Below are positions 18,484 to 27,114 of a DNA stretch of 64,000 bases, piece by piece. This stretch comes from PGYR01 sp048267165 (lineage in GTDB: Bacteria > Bacteroidota > Ignavibacteria > Kapaibacteriales > UBA2268): positions 14,179 to 78,178 of the forward strand of contig JBLWYD010000013.1 of NCBI GenBank assembly GCA_048267165.1, written 5' to 3'. The notes beneath the pieces are model-generated. The model saw only the letters and a program-made list of their open reading frames with translations. It was not told the DNA's origin and ran no database searches. Every line of letters starts with the position of its first letter. The stretch's first letter is position 1. The position numbers and the translations under genes are program-made.

Positions 18484-18514
18484 TTTGTCAGTTCGGAAAT
18501 ATCTCCTAATTTTG
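18484..18514 (+). promoter_or_regulatory. Bacteroidota-type promoter for tRNA-Gly
   Basis: TTTG (18484-18487), exactly 19 bases, then TAATTTTG (18507-18514) matches the Bacteroidota primary sigma consensus TTTG-N19-TAnnTTTG. The expected start of transcription falls about 8 bases before the mature tRNA 5' end. Confidence 0.85.
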
Positions 18515-18528
18515 TGTTCTAAAAAAAA

Positions 18529-18601
18529 GCAGGAGTAGCTCAGCTGGTAGAGCACAACCTTGCCAAGGTTGGGGTCGCGAGTTCGAATCTCGTCTCTTGC
18601 T
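18529..18601 (+). tRNA. tRNA-Gly (anticodon GCC)
   Basis: A full cloverleaf can be drawn. The acceptor GCAGGAG (18529-18535) pairs with CTCTTGC (18594-18600) including one G-T. The D stem is GCTC/GAGC. The anticodon stem CAACC/GGTTG encloses the loop TTGCCAA with anticodon GCC. The T arm GCGAG-TTCGAAT-CTCGT follows. The discriminator base is T at 18601, as expected for glycine. CCA is not encoded. It has its own promoter and terminator. Confidence 0.97.
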
Positions 18602-18602
18602 C

Positions 18603-18618
18603 TACGACGAAAGTCGTA
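18603..18618 (+). other. GNRA-capped hairpin directly after the tRNA
   Basis: TACGAC-GAAA-GTCGTA is a perfect 6-bp stem with a GAAA tetraloop one base beyond the tRNA discriminator. It is followed by only a weak T run, so it is more likely a 3' trailer structure (processing or RNase barrier) than the terminator, which lies 19 bases further on. Confidence 0.5.
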
Positions 18619-18636
18619 ACTTCCTTTTTATGCTGC

Positions 18637-18681
18637 ATGCCTTGCTGACAATTCCCCCCGTTAGTAAGGCATCTTTTTTTT
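18637..18681 (+). terminator. Strong Rho-independent terminator of the tRNA transcript
   Basis: ATGCCTTGCTGAC (18637-18649) pairs over 13 positions, two of them G-T, with GTTAGTAAGGCAT (18660-18672). The loop is 10 bases and contains six C, and the stem runs into C followed by eight T. Confidence 0.88.
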
Positions 18682-18845
18682 AGAACAAATCTTTCAACTA
18701 CTGTAACTTTTTTCTTGTTTGTGAGTTTATAGAGAAAAGCAAATGTCAATTAAACAACCAAAGCCTATTATTATTAGTACCATTTTAAAATAAATCAAGT
18801 CGAAAAACTTTTGTAGATTATACATTGTGTAATTTGGGTATTAAT

Positions 18846-21800
18846 ATGAATCTATTGAATAAAACACTTCTATCTATAGTAACTCTAATCATTGTTAGTT
18901 ATAGCGCCTATGCTAAAACTGAAATAATTAGTTCAACTGCTAATTCATTGACTATAGTCTATACTCCCGAATTAGTATCTAATAACGTCATCACTATAAA
19001 TGGTATTGAATATACTCAACCCGTATTCGACGATGCTGGTAATATTCTAGAGCAAACGGGTTATCCTCAACTTATAGCTACAAAAAAAGCCATTGCTGTT
19101 CCGTCCCCAACTGGATATAGTATTCAGAATATAGAAATTGGCCCAATCAAATCTATTAATTCTGTTATAGCTCCTGTGTATTTGCTTGGAAGAGAAGATG
19201 ATACCCAAATCGATAGAAGAGCTTATTTGAATAGGCCTATTGAAGAGTGGGCTAATATAGAATACAATGGTATAAGTAGAGATAAATACTCAGCTACTTT
19301 AAATATTATAAATGCAAAGTATAACCCATATTCGAAATCTATCGAAATACCTGAATATGTGAAAGTAACTATTAAATTCGACAGCAAAGGAACTAAAAGC
19401 AACAGAAAAAATCAAAGAAATTCTATCAATAATAGTTTTTTAAACAGTAATGTTGCTAAAAACTGGACTGTATCTGATGAACAACTATTCTTTAGAAATG
19501 ATATAGAAAAACAAACGAAAGCTAATAAAGTACAATCAGACGAAGTTCTAAGTTCAGGCAGTTGGTTCAAAATCCGAATATCTGAAACTGGAGTTTATGA
19601 ATTAACAGCCGAATATCTTAATGACTTCGGTATTTCTATTCCTAATAATAATGTAAATACTATAAAAATATTCGGGAATGGTGGACATGAACTACCTGAG
19701 AATGTTGATTTTGCTGCACTTAATCAGATGAATCAACAAAATATAATTGTTAAAAAGAATCCTGATGGCTCTTTAAAGTCAATCGTATTCTTTGCTGGTG
19801 GAACTACTGGTTTTGAGTATGGCACTAGAGGGTTGAAAAATGAAGAGTTTTTCAATGGATTCAAAGTAATCCATTATCTGAATCATTTTAGTAAGAATAA
19901 TAACTATTTACTGACGTGGGGTGGTGACGAAGGAAAGCGTTCTATTCCTGCGACTGCTGTAACTGGTGATATTAAAAATGATTTGAATGTATTCACACGA
20001 AGACAATTCTTCGAAGAGGAACTAATTAGCGCTTATCATGGTGGTGCTGGGAAACAATTCTTCGGTAGAACTTATTTTTCAGATTCATTCGACCAAGATT
20101 TAATCAATTTAGCTGACGAGGGTAATTTAACTTATCGCTTATCACTCGCTCATGCAGGGGCAAGTAAGTCTGGTGGACAGTTTTCAGTTAAAGATAACGG
20201 TAAACTAGTGGCTGAAAATTTATATCTTCTTTCTACTGTTGAAGAAGCATATAGAAAATTCTTTGAGTTTACCATACCTAGAAATGAAGTCCCTAATAAA
20301 GATAAAATCAGTTTGAAATTAGACTATACTAATGCTGGTCAGACGAACGCAAATGGTATATTTGACTATCTAGAGATACACTACCCAAGTAAGACTATTG
20401 CTCACAATGGTGAAGTATATATGTTTACTGACCCTCTATTATCAGGTTTAACTAAGTATAATTTCACGGGATTCAATGGCGATGTATATGCTTATGATAT
20501 TTCGGATATGGGTAATCCTATACAGTTAGAAGCAAAATCTCAAGGGAAATTCGATCTAATCACAGATCTAACAGAGAATCAACCTAAAAGATTCTTCCTT
20601 AGTTCTAACCTTAGAAAACCAGTTAGTATTGAAAAAGTTGATATAAAAGGATTGAGAAATACAAAATTCAATAATGATGTGATTGTTATAACTCATTCTA
20701 AATTGCGAGAATCTGCAAAAAAATTCAAAGAATATAGAGAAGCTAATAGCAATCTTTCAGTAGGTATTTTCGAAATAACTGATATTTATAATGAGTATAA
20801 TGCAGGTACAATGGATATAACTGCTGTACGTGATTTCATAGCTCAAGCAATGACTAATTGGGATGTTAAGCCTACTTATGTTGTACTATGGGGTGATGGG
20901 CATTACGATTACAGAGAGATATTAACTACTCAAACTAATTTTGTACCTCCACACTTAAGTGAAGATGAGTATAATAGCTTTGCTTCTGTAAAGAGTATTT
21001 GTACTGATGACTATTATGCTAGAGTTGTAGGTAATGATAAGGCATTAGATTTGGCAATTGGTAGGCTAACAATAAATACCGAGAAAGAAGGAAATATAAT
21101 AGTTGAGAAAATAAAACACTACGAAAACAATTCAAGTATAGATAATTGGCGAAATAAGATAACTTTAGTTGCGGACGATGGATTCAGTGGAACAGAAAAT
21201 CCCGATAAAGAGGGCGATGGTGATTTATTCGTTAGACATTCTGAAGATTTTTCAAATAATAGAGTTCCGAAGTTTATGGAGCAAAGAAAAATATACTCAG
21301 TAGAATACGAATCTCAATTAACTGCTGGTGGTATTCGTAAACCTTCTGCTAATGCAGCTATATTAAAATCTGTGAATGAAGAAGGGGTGTTACTACTTAA
21401 TTGGTACGGACACGGTAACCCTCAAGTTTGGTCTCATGAAGGTATATTGGATAGAGATGTATCTATCAGACAAATGGTAAACTATGATAAACTATTTTTC
21501 CTTACAGCTGCAACTTGCGATTTTGCGAAATATGATAATTTCGAATCTCTGTCTGGTGCAGAGTTAATGTTACTTAATGAATATGGCGGATCTATTGGTG
21601 TTTTCGGTTCATCAAGAGTAGTATATGCAACTCAAAATCATTACTTGAATAGAGCACTTTATAGTAATTTATTCACAAGAAATGAAAATGGTGATTATCT
21701 TACATTAGGTGAAGCCGTTTTTAATTTGAAACAAACATTCAATAGTGATAATGACGAAAAATACTTTCTATTAGGTGACCCTACTCTTAGACTCCTTATC

Positions 21801-22880
21801 CCTCGTTATGATATTGTACTAGAAAATATCAATGGGGAAGTGCTAACTGATTCAACTTCGATTTCTGTCAAAGGTCTTCAGAAAGTAAAAATAAATGGTT
21901 ATATATCTCTTCCAGATAGCATTCAAACTTTGGCTTCAGATTTCAATGGTCAAATAAAGCTAAAAGTAATGGACGGTGATCAGGAAGTCGAAGTAATTGA
22001 CAACCGTAAAAGACTATACCAATTCCAAAAGCTTGGTGGTACATTATCTAATGCAAATTTTGCAGTAGTTAACGGTCGATTCGAAGCGGAGTTTATATTA
22101 CCAAAGGACATTAGCTTTAGCGAGAATATGGGTAAAGTATTTAGTTATGCCTTCTCTGATGATACTAGATTTGCAACAGGTAGTTATGATAAGTTAAAAA
22201 TAGATGGACTGTCAACTTCGGATGTTTCTGATAACGAAGGCCCAGAGATAAAGATAATGCTAGATTCTAGAAAGTTTAATCCGGGTGATTTGGTTAGAAA
22301 TGAGCCACTATTGATAGTAGATTTGAGCGATAATTCTGGTATAAACTCTACAGGTATTGGTGTAGGGCATAAAATTGAAGCTTGGATAGACAATAGTGAA
22401 CAATCTATAGATTTAACTTCAGACTATGAAACTTCGTTTGATGATTATAGAAAGGGGACTGCGACTAAGAATTTATTAGGACTAGAACCGGGTGCTCACT
22501 TCGTAAAACTTAGAGCGTGGGATATATTCAATAACCACACTATTGCAGAAACATATTTCAATATTGGCGAAAATGGTGAAGTTGTAATAAATAATGTTTT
22601 AGCTTACCCAACACCTTTTGAAAATAATACTAAAATAAAGTTCAAACATAATTTGAATCCACCGGTTGATGTAACTTTAGATATATATGACTCTAAGGGG
22701 ATGAGAGTAAATACTTTAGTAAATAAGGTATTGACTCCTTACGAAGGTGAGATAGATTGGGAAGGAGTAGATATGTACGGAACTGACGTAAGTATAGGCA
22801 CTTACTACTTTAGATTAAAACTTGATAACTTAATTGCAAAACAAACGTTCTTAGAAGGGCGAACTGTAAAGATTAAATAA
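18846..22880 (+). CDS. porU: Type IX secretion system sortase PorU (C25 peptidase)
   Basis: A 1344-residue, signal-peptide-bearing (residues 1-24) gingipain-family protein. PorU cleaves the C-terminal sorting domain from T9SS cargo at the cell surface and joins it to anionic lipopolysaccharide. The C25 catalytic pair is visible: His in NWYGHGNPQVW near residue 852 and Cys in TAATCDFAKYDN near 889. Upstream is the conserved YVVLWGDGHYDY. The C-terminus (about 1250-1340, LDIYDSKGMRVNTL with GTYYFRLKL) is an FlgD-like Ig domain rather than a sorting signal. The frame is open to a TTG at 18825, but the ATG at 18846 directly precedes the signal peptide and is preferred. It is followed at once by porV, the usual order. 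Confidence 0.93.
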   Translation: MNLLNKTLLSIVTLIIVSYSAYAKTEIISSTANSLTIVYTPELVSNNVITINGIEYTQPVFDDAGNILEQTGYPQLIATKKAIAVPSPTGYSIQNIEIGPIKSINSVIAPVYLLGREDDTQIDRRAYLNRPIEEWANIEYNGISRDKYSATLNIINAKYNPYSKSIEIPEYVKVTIKFDSKGTKSNRKNQRNSINNSFLNSNVAKNWTVSDEQLFFRNDIEKQTKANKVQSDEVLSSGSWFKIRISETGVYELTAEYLNDFGISIPNNNVNTIKIFGNGGHELPENVDFAALNQMNQQNIIVKKNPDGSLKSIVFFAGGTTGFEYGTRGLKNEEFFNGFKVIHYLNHFSKNNNYLLTWGGDEGKRSIPATAVTGDIKNDLNVFTRRQFFEEELISAYHGGAGKQFFGRTYFSDSFDQDLINLADEGNLTYRLSLAHAGASKSGGQFSVKDNGKLVAENLYLLSTVEEAYRKFFEFTIPRNEVPNKDKISLKLDYTNAGQTNANGIFDYLEIHYPSKTIAHNGEVYMFTDPLLSGLTKYNFTGFNGDVYAYDISDMGNPIQLEAKSQGKFDLITDLTENQPKRFFLSSNLRKPVSIEKVDIKGLRNTKFNNDVIVITHSKLRESAKKFKEYREANSNLSVGIFEITDIYNEYNAGTMDITAVRDFIAQAMTNWDVKPTYVVLWGDGHYDYREILTTQTNFVPPHLSEDEYNSFASVKSICTDDYYARVVGNDKALDLAIGRLTINTEKEGNIIVEKIKHYENNSSIDNWRNKITLVADDGFSGTENPDKEGDGDLFVRHSEDFSNNRVPKFMEQRKIYSVEYESQLTAGGIRKPSANAAILKSVNEEGVLLLNWYGHGNPQVWSHEGILDRDVSIRQMVNYDKLFFLTAATCDFAKYDNFESLSGAELMLLNEYGGSIGVFGSSRVVYATQNHYLNRALYSNLFTRNENGDYLTLGEAVFNLKQTFNSDNDEKYFLLGDPTLRLLIPRYDIVLENINGEVLTDSTSISVKGLQKVKINGYISLPDSIQTLASDFNGQIKLKVMDGDQEVEVIDNRKRLYQFQKLGGTLSNANFAVVNGRFEAEFILPKDISFSENMGKVFSYAFSDDTRFATGSYDKLKIDGLSTSDVSDNEGPEIKIMLDSRKFNPGDLVRNEPLLIVDLSDNSGINSTGIGVGHKIEAWIDNSEQSIDLTSDYETSFDDYRKGTATKNLLGLEPGAHFVKLRAWDIFNNHTIAETYFNIGENGEVVINNVLAYPTPFENNTKIKFKHNLNPPVDVTLDIYDSKGMRVNTLVNKVLTPYEGEIDWEGVDMYGTDVSIGTYYFRLKLDNLIAKQTFLEGRTVKIK

Positions 22881-22965
22881 TAAACTATAGACTTTAATTA
22901 ATTTTTTTTTAAATTTGAAACTTAGAAATTCTTACATGGAGGATATTCCTTTGATAACTTCGAAA

Positions 22966-24084
22966 ATGATGAAGACAATATTAATATTAACAGTTACATT
23001 ACTCGTTGGTAACTATAACGCCAAAGCTCAATCTGGCGGCTCTGCTGTACAGAGTTCGGCAGTTCCTTTCCTAATGATATCTCCTGATGCTCGTGCGAGC
23101 GGTATGGGTGAAGTTGGGACAGCAATAGCAGATGATGTGAATGCTATCTATTGGAATCCGGGCGGATTAGCTTTCCTTGATTATTTCGATTACGGCTATA
23201 CATTCGATGATGAAGGAACTAGAACTCCTTTCAGACAAGTTGCTTTAGCATTCTCACCTTGGTTACCTCAGTTCAATGCTGATTTGTATTATAGTTATGG
23301 TACTATTGCACAACACTTTGAGGAAATAGACGGTACTGTTGCATTTAACTTCATATTTATGAACTTAGGTGAATTCAAAAGAACATTAGAAAATTCACAA
23401 GAAGCTGGTACATTCACTTCTAATGAATTCTCATTTGGCTTTTCTTATGGAACTATTATCGCTCCCGATCTTGGTTTCGGTTTCCAACTACGATATATAC
23501 AATCAAACTTAACTCCTACTGGTCAAGGTTCTGGTGCTCAATCAGGTACTGGTGTCAGTGGTGGATTCGATGTTGGGTTACTATGGAAGCCATCTGATTT
23601 ACAAGTATTAGGTGCTGATTTTGAAGACAGATTAGCTTTGGGTATGAATTTGCAGAATGTTGGTCCTAAGATGACTTACATAAACGAAGCAGATCCACTT
23701 CCAACTAACTTGAAATTGGGTATCGCTTACGATGTTGTAAAAGATGAATTCAACAAACTTACATTCGCTTTTGACTATACTAAACTATTAGTAAATAGAG
23801 ACAGAAACGGCTCTGACCCTATTCCACTTTCATTCGTATCTTCTTGGGAGAACAATGCAATGGAATTCGCTGGTGGAGTTGAATACTGGTACGAAGACGT
23901 AGTTGCGTTGCGTGCTGGTTACTTTACTGAGCCAGATAATGCTGGTGCACGTAAATTCTGGAACTTCGGTGCTGGTGTTAGATATGATATATTCAGACTG
24001 GATTTCAGTTTTATCAATACTATCGAAGAAAATCACCCTCTAGCAAATACGCTTAGATTCTCGTTACTTGCTGATTGGGAATAA
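22966..24084 (+). CDS. porV: Type IX secretion system outer-membrane protein PorV
   Basis: An FadL/OMPP1-type 14-stranded barrel that shuttles cargo from the translocon to PorU. From the ATG at 22966 it has 372 residues, with a signal peptide ending AKAQ. Diagnostic is the N-terminal block FLMISPDARASGMGEVGTA followed by NAIYWNPGGLA, conserved in PorV/PorQ proteins. The C-terminus alternates aromatic beta strands and ends RFSLLADWE. An earlier start is possible: GGAGG at 22938-22942 is well spaced for TTG at 22951, which would add five residues before the signal peptide. It lies 85 bases after porU and before a strong terminator. Confidence 0.93.
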   Translation: MMKTILILTVTLLVGNYNAKAQSGGSAVQSSAVPFLMISPDARASGMGEVGTAIADDVNAIYWNPGGLAFLDYFDYGYTFDDEGTRTPFRQVALAFSPWLPQFNADLYYSYGTIAQHFEEIDGTVAFNFIFMNLGEFKRTLENSQEAGTFTSNEFSFGFSYGTIIAPDLGFGFQLRYIQSNLTPTGQGSGAQSGTGVSGGFDVGLLWKPSDLQVLGADFEDRLALGMNLQNVGPKMTYINEADPLPTNLKLGIAYDVVKDEFNKLTFAFDYTKLLVNRDRNGSDPIPLSFVSSWENNAMEFAGGVEYWYEDVVALRAGYFTEPDNAGARKFWNFGAGVRYDIFRLDFSFINTIEENHPLANTLRFSLLADWE

Positions 24085-24117
24085 AACCTAAGACTCAAAA
24101 TTAGAAAAAAAATTAAG

Positions 24118-24149
24118 AAAGCTGTTCATACAAATGAACAGCTTTTTTT
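24118..24149 (+). terminator. Rho-independent terminator of porU-porV
   Basis: A perfect 12-bp stem, AAAGCTGTTCAT (24118-24129) with ATGAACAGCTTT (24134-24145), has an ACAA loop and a run of T. It closes the porU-porV unit. Confidence 0.92.
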
Positions 24150-24154
24150 GTATT

Positions 24155-24340
24155 CCTGTCATCGCGAGGACTGTAAGGACGTGGCGATCTCAATTAACCT
24201 GAATCACAGATTATTTGGATTACAGGATTTCACAGATTCTTATTTATTAGAATCAGAATTTACAGGATTAAAGGATTTGCTGAATGGGTTGGAGTAGAGC
24301 TTGTAGAGACGTATTGCATACGTCTCAAAAACGATCGCGA
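24155..24340. repeat. Cluster of degenerate extragenic repeat-like sequences
   Basis: Three unlike pieces sit end to end in this gene-free stretch. The first contains GTCATCGCGAGGACTG and closes with GGCGATCTC. The second is a tract built from variants of ACAGATT, GGATTACAGGATT and TTTACAGGATTAAAGG. The third is a 9-bp inverted repeat GAGACGTAT-TGC-ATACGTCTC at 24306-24326. All three resemble sequences that recur between genes in many environmental genomes. Calling them dispersed repeats is recall plus inference, as only one copy of each is in this window. Confidence 0.5.
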
Positions 24341-24369
24341 CACGCTGAATATTTATTGAAATATATTTT

Positions 24370-25149
24370 CTATTTACTCTTTTCATCTAGTATATCCTGC
24401 AACTCATCTTTCATTGACTTAGGGATTATAGGAACGAGTTTAAATGTTTTTGTATCAAATCCAATTACATCATCTATGTTATTATTTTGAACTTTAATAT
24501 TCTCCTCGATAGTTTCTATTCCGATTATATTTGTACCCTTAATTGGAAAAAACTCCATGATACTTTTATTACCTATATCAAATGAGAGTAATTTAAGACT
24601 ATTAATATCGAATACATATAGATTGCTTCTGTCCCTACCGTTCAATGTCCCATCTTTATTCGTATCATCACCAATCACTTTAAATAAAAGTAATTCACTT
24701 ATACCATCTCGGAAATATGACCAATAGATTATAGCTAATTTTCTATCAAATACTATCTGTTTAATATCCTTCCTATAATCAATATAAACAAAGTTATTAT
24801 TTAGCCCTGAATTGAAATTTCTTAATTCAAAGGATTTAGATTTATATCTATTATTATCAAACATGGCCATTCCTAAAACTTCTTTTGTTCTAATTTGCCC
24901 AACTGGTAAAACATAATTTGATTTAGAAGTGTCTAATGGGATTAGTTTGCCCATACTTAATAATTGCAATGATTCTGTTGAGTCAGCGCTACTAATTATA
25001 TCAACACCTTCTTCAATTGAGTCGTTTGACCTAAATAATGGAGATATGAGACTATATGTCGCTCCTAAAAGTGAAATTAAGCCTACAATCAGAATACTAG
25101 TTCCAATTATAGCTAATAGTTTTTGGTTATATCTAGTTAATTTACACAT
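24370..25149 (-). CDS. Hypothetical membrane-anchored protein
   Basis: 259 residues with one N-terminal membrane segment (about 11-33) and a mostly polar remainder, expected to face the periplasm. The body alternates short beta strands with loops, and contains DDTNKDGTLNGRDRSNLYVFDI, an EF-hand-like or dockerin-like acidic loop (DTNKDGTLNGRD) that could bind Ca2+. I do not recognise the family. It is 26 bases downstream of the exonuclease III gene on the same strand and may be the last gene of that unit. Confidence 0.65.
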   Translation of the reverse strand: MCKLTRYNQKLLAIIGTSILIVGLISLLGATYSLISPLFRSNDSIEEGVDIISSADSTESLQLLSMGKLIPLDTSKSNYVLPVGQIRTKEVLGMAMFDNNRYKSKSFELRNFNSGLNNNFVYIDYRKDIKQIVFDRKLAIIYWSYFRDGISELLLFKVIGDDTNKDGTLNGRDRSNLYVFDINSLKLLSFDIGNKSIMEFFPIKGTNIIGIETIEENIKVQNNNIDDVIGFDTKTFKLVPIIPKSMKDELQDILDEKSK

Positions 25150-25175
25150 ATAAACTCCATTCTTTTATAGTTGAA

Positions 25176-25982
25176 CTACACCCCCAACTCCAGCACAATA
25201 GGGCAGTGGTCTGAGCCGAGTTGCTGTGGTTGATGATAAGCGTTTTTTACTTGTAGCAGCAAATCATTGCTCACGAAGTGATAATCTATTCTCCAACCAA
25301 CATTGTTCTCTCTTGCTCTGCCTCGTGGTGACCACCATGTGTAGTTATCACCTTCTTTGCTGAATAGTCGGAATGCATCCGAATAACCCATTGCAAATAT
25401 CTCATCTAGCTTGTCCCGCTCTTCGGGTAGGAAGCCAGAGGTTTTCTCATTATCTTTTGGTCGAGCTAGATCAATTTCCGTGTGTGCAGTATTGAAATCA
25501 CCACTTACAATTACTTTTCTTCCGTCTTTTCTTCTTTCATTTGCCTTAGCGAATAGTGCATCGTAGAATTCTAGTTTGTACTGCACTCGCTCAGGGCCTT
25601 TTTGTCCGTTCGGAAAATATACATTGAAGTAAGATATACCATCTATGCCTATTTCTATCACTCTGCCTTCATTATCGAATCTTTCTTCGTCTATGCTATC
25701 ATTTATGTACTCTGGCTCATCCTTGCTGAATATAGCTACTCCGCTGTACCCTTTCTTTATCTTGCAAGCTGAGAAATACGATTTGTATCCCTCTGGTGCT
25801 AATAGGTGCTCGAGGATTTGGTCTTTTTCGGACTTCGTTTCTTGCATTAGTAGCAAATCAGGTTGCTCTTTTTCTACATATTCGAATAAATCATTTATTT
25901 GAACTTTCTCGCCATATCTCAATTTTGGGTTTTGCCCTGATATTGATCTATAACCGTTTATATTCCACGAAACTATCTTCAT
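25176..25982 (-). CDS. xthA: Exodeoxyribonuclease III
   Basis: 268 residues of the EEP nuclease fold, an AP endonuclease and 3'-5' exonuclease in base excision repair. Motifs in order: MKIVSWNINGYRS at the start, LLMQETKSE (metal-binding Glu), GYSGVAIFSK, YFPNGQKGPERV, SGDFNTAHTEIDL (Asp and Asn of the active site), TWWSPRGRARENNVGWRIDY and GSDHCPIVLEL (catalytic Asp-His) at the end. Length is normal. It follows the DUF21/CBS gene by 9 bases, so the two are almost certainly cotranscribed. Confidence 0.95.
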   Translation of the reverse strand: MKIVSWNINGYRSISGQNPKLRYGEKVQINDLFEYVEKEQPDLLLMQETKSEKDQILEHLLAPEGYKSYFSACKIKKGYSGVAIFSKDEPEYINDSIDEERFDNEGRVIEIGIDGISYFNVYFPNGQKGPERVQYKLEFYDALFAKANERRKDGRKVIVSGDFNTAHTEIDLARPKDNEKTSGFLPEERDKLDEIFAMGYSDAFRLFSKEGDNYTWWSPRGRARENNVGWRIDYHFVSNDLLLQVKNAYHQPQQLGSDHCPIVLELGV

Positions 25983-25991
25983 TCTCTTTCC

Positions 25992-27062
25992 TTATTTTAT
26001 TATATCTTTATCATCATCTTCGGAGATAATACCGAGCTTTTTGGCTCTTTTCTCCCAATTCTTTCTAGCGAATTGTTGCAAATCTTCTGTTGTGTCGTAC
26101 TCATCCATTATTTCTACACCGAGCAGGGTCTCAATTATGTCTTCCATTGTCAATATACCAGAGAAGCCCTTATATTCATCATATACAGCGGCTATATGCT
26201 CGTTGTTATGGATGAATTGCTCATAAGCAGTAGGTAATGTATCATCTATTGAAATAAACTTAATAGGCCGCTTAAACTTAACTAATTTGCTCTTTCCTTG
26301 CTTGGCTATTATGTCGTTTATCAAATCTTCTTTGATTACATAGCCAGTTATATTCTCTACTGATTCATTGTATAGTGGAATACGTGTAAAGTGTCTGAAT
26401 TTCAGATTCTTGAAGAATTCAGTCGCTGTTGTGTTCTCATCTTCGGAGACTACTACCGTTCTTGGAGTCATAATATCGTGTACTGTTATCTCATTGAATC
26501 GAAGTAGATTCTGTATTATTTGAGATTCTTCTCTTTCGAGTACTCCTTCTGTTTCACCGAGCATAGTCATCATGTGTATATCGTAACGACTTATATCACT
26601 TCCTTCTTTCTTGACTTTGAACCTTTTTGTTATAAAGGGAGCTAATACTACGAAAGGATAAAGAATCCATATCATACCTTGCAAAGCATAAGCTATAAAC
26701 GGAGCGAATTGCTTCCAATACGCTGCCCCAATAGTTTTAGGTATAATTTCAGAGATTATTAGAATAATCAGAGTTAATGCTACAGATATAGCAGTTAGAT
26801 ACTCCGTACCCCATATATTCTGTGCCTGAGCACCTACACCAGCCGCACCGAAAGTATTAGCGAAAGTATTTAGAGTTAGAATAGCTGTAAGTGGTTTATC
26901 CACCTCGTCTTTGAAACGCTTTAGTTTGAAAGCATAAGGACGTTTTTCCATCACTTCGGCGCTGATAAAGCTATGAGTTGTACTTAGTAATGCCGCTTCC
27001 AAAAATGAACAAAGGAAGGAAAAAAATACGGCAATAAATAAGTAAATTAGTAAGAGTTCCAT
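25992..27062 (-). CDS. DUF21/CBS-domain membrane protein (CNNM/CorC-type)
   Basis: 356 residues. Residues 1-175 hold three or four membrane segments of the CNNM/DUF21 domain, including the FLEAALLST motif near 22. Residues about 185-320 form a CBS pair (from VHDIMTPRTVVV, then FSGILTMEDIIETLLG). The family is linked to Mg2+/Co2+ efflux and, by older naming, hemolysins. The usual C-terminal CorC/HlyC domain of about 80 residues is missing; the protein stops after a charged tail (ISEDDDKDIIK), so this is the short form. It is divergent from recG across only 52 bases. Confidence 0.9.
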   Translation of the reverse strand: MELLLIYLFIAVFFSFLCSFLEAALLSTTHSFISAEVMEKRPYAFKLKRFKDEVDKPLTAILTLNTFANTFGAAGVGAQAQNIWGTEYLTAISVALTLIILIISEIIPKTIGAAYWKQFAPFIAYALQGMIWILYPFVVLAPFITKRFKVKKEGSDISRYDIHMMTMLGETEGVLEREESQIIQNLLRFNEITVHDIMTPRTVVVSEDENTTATEFFKNLKFRHFTRIPLYNESVENITGYVIKEDLINDIIAKQGKSKLVKFKRPIKFISIDDTLPTAYEQFIHNNEHIAAVYDEYKGFSGILTMEDIIETLLGVEIMDEYDTTEDLQQFARKNWEKRAKKLGIISEDDDKDIIK

Positions 27063-27114
27063 ATATTTAGGATTAGTGGTTTTAATTTTTTTGAAATATA
27101 ATCAATCCGATTAG

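Noticed and set aside
18540..18749. A 69-residue open frame on the minus strand across the tRNA region
   Set aside because: It is antisense to tRNA-Gly and its terminator; the protein-like sequence is the translation of the tRNA and hairpins.
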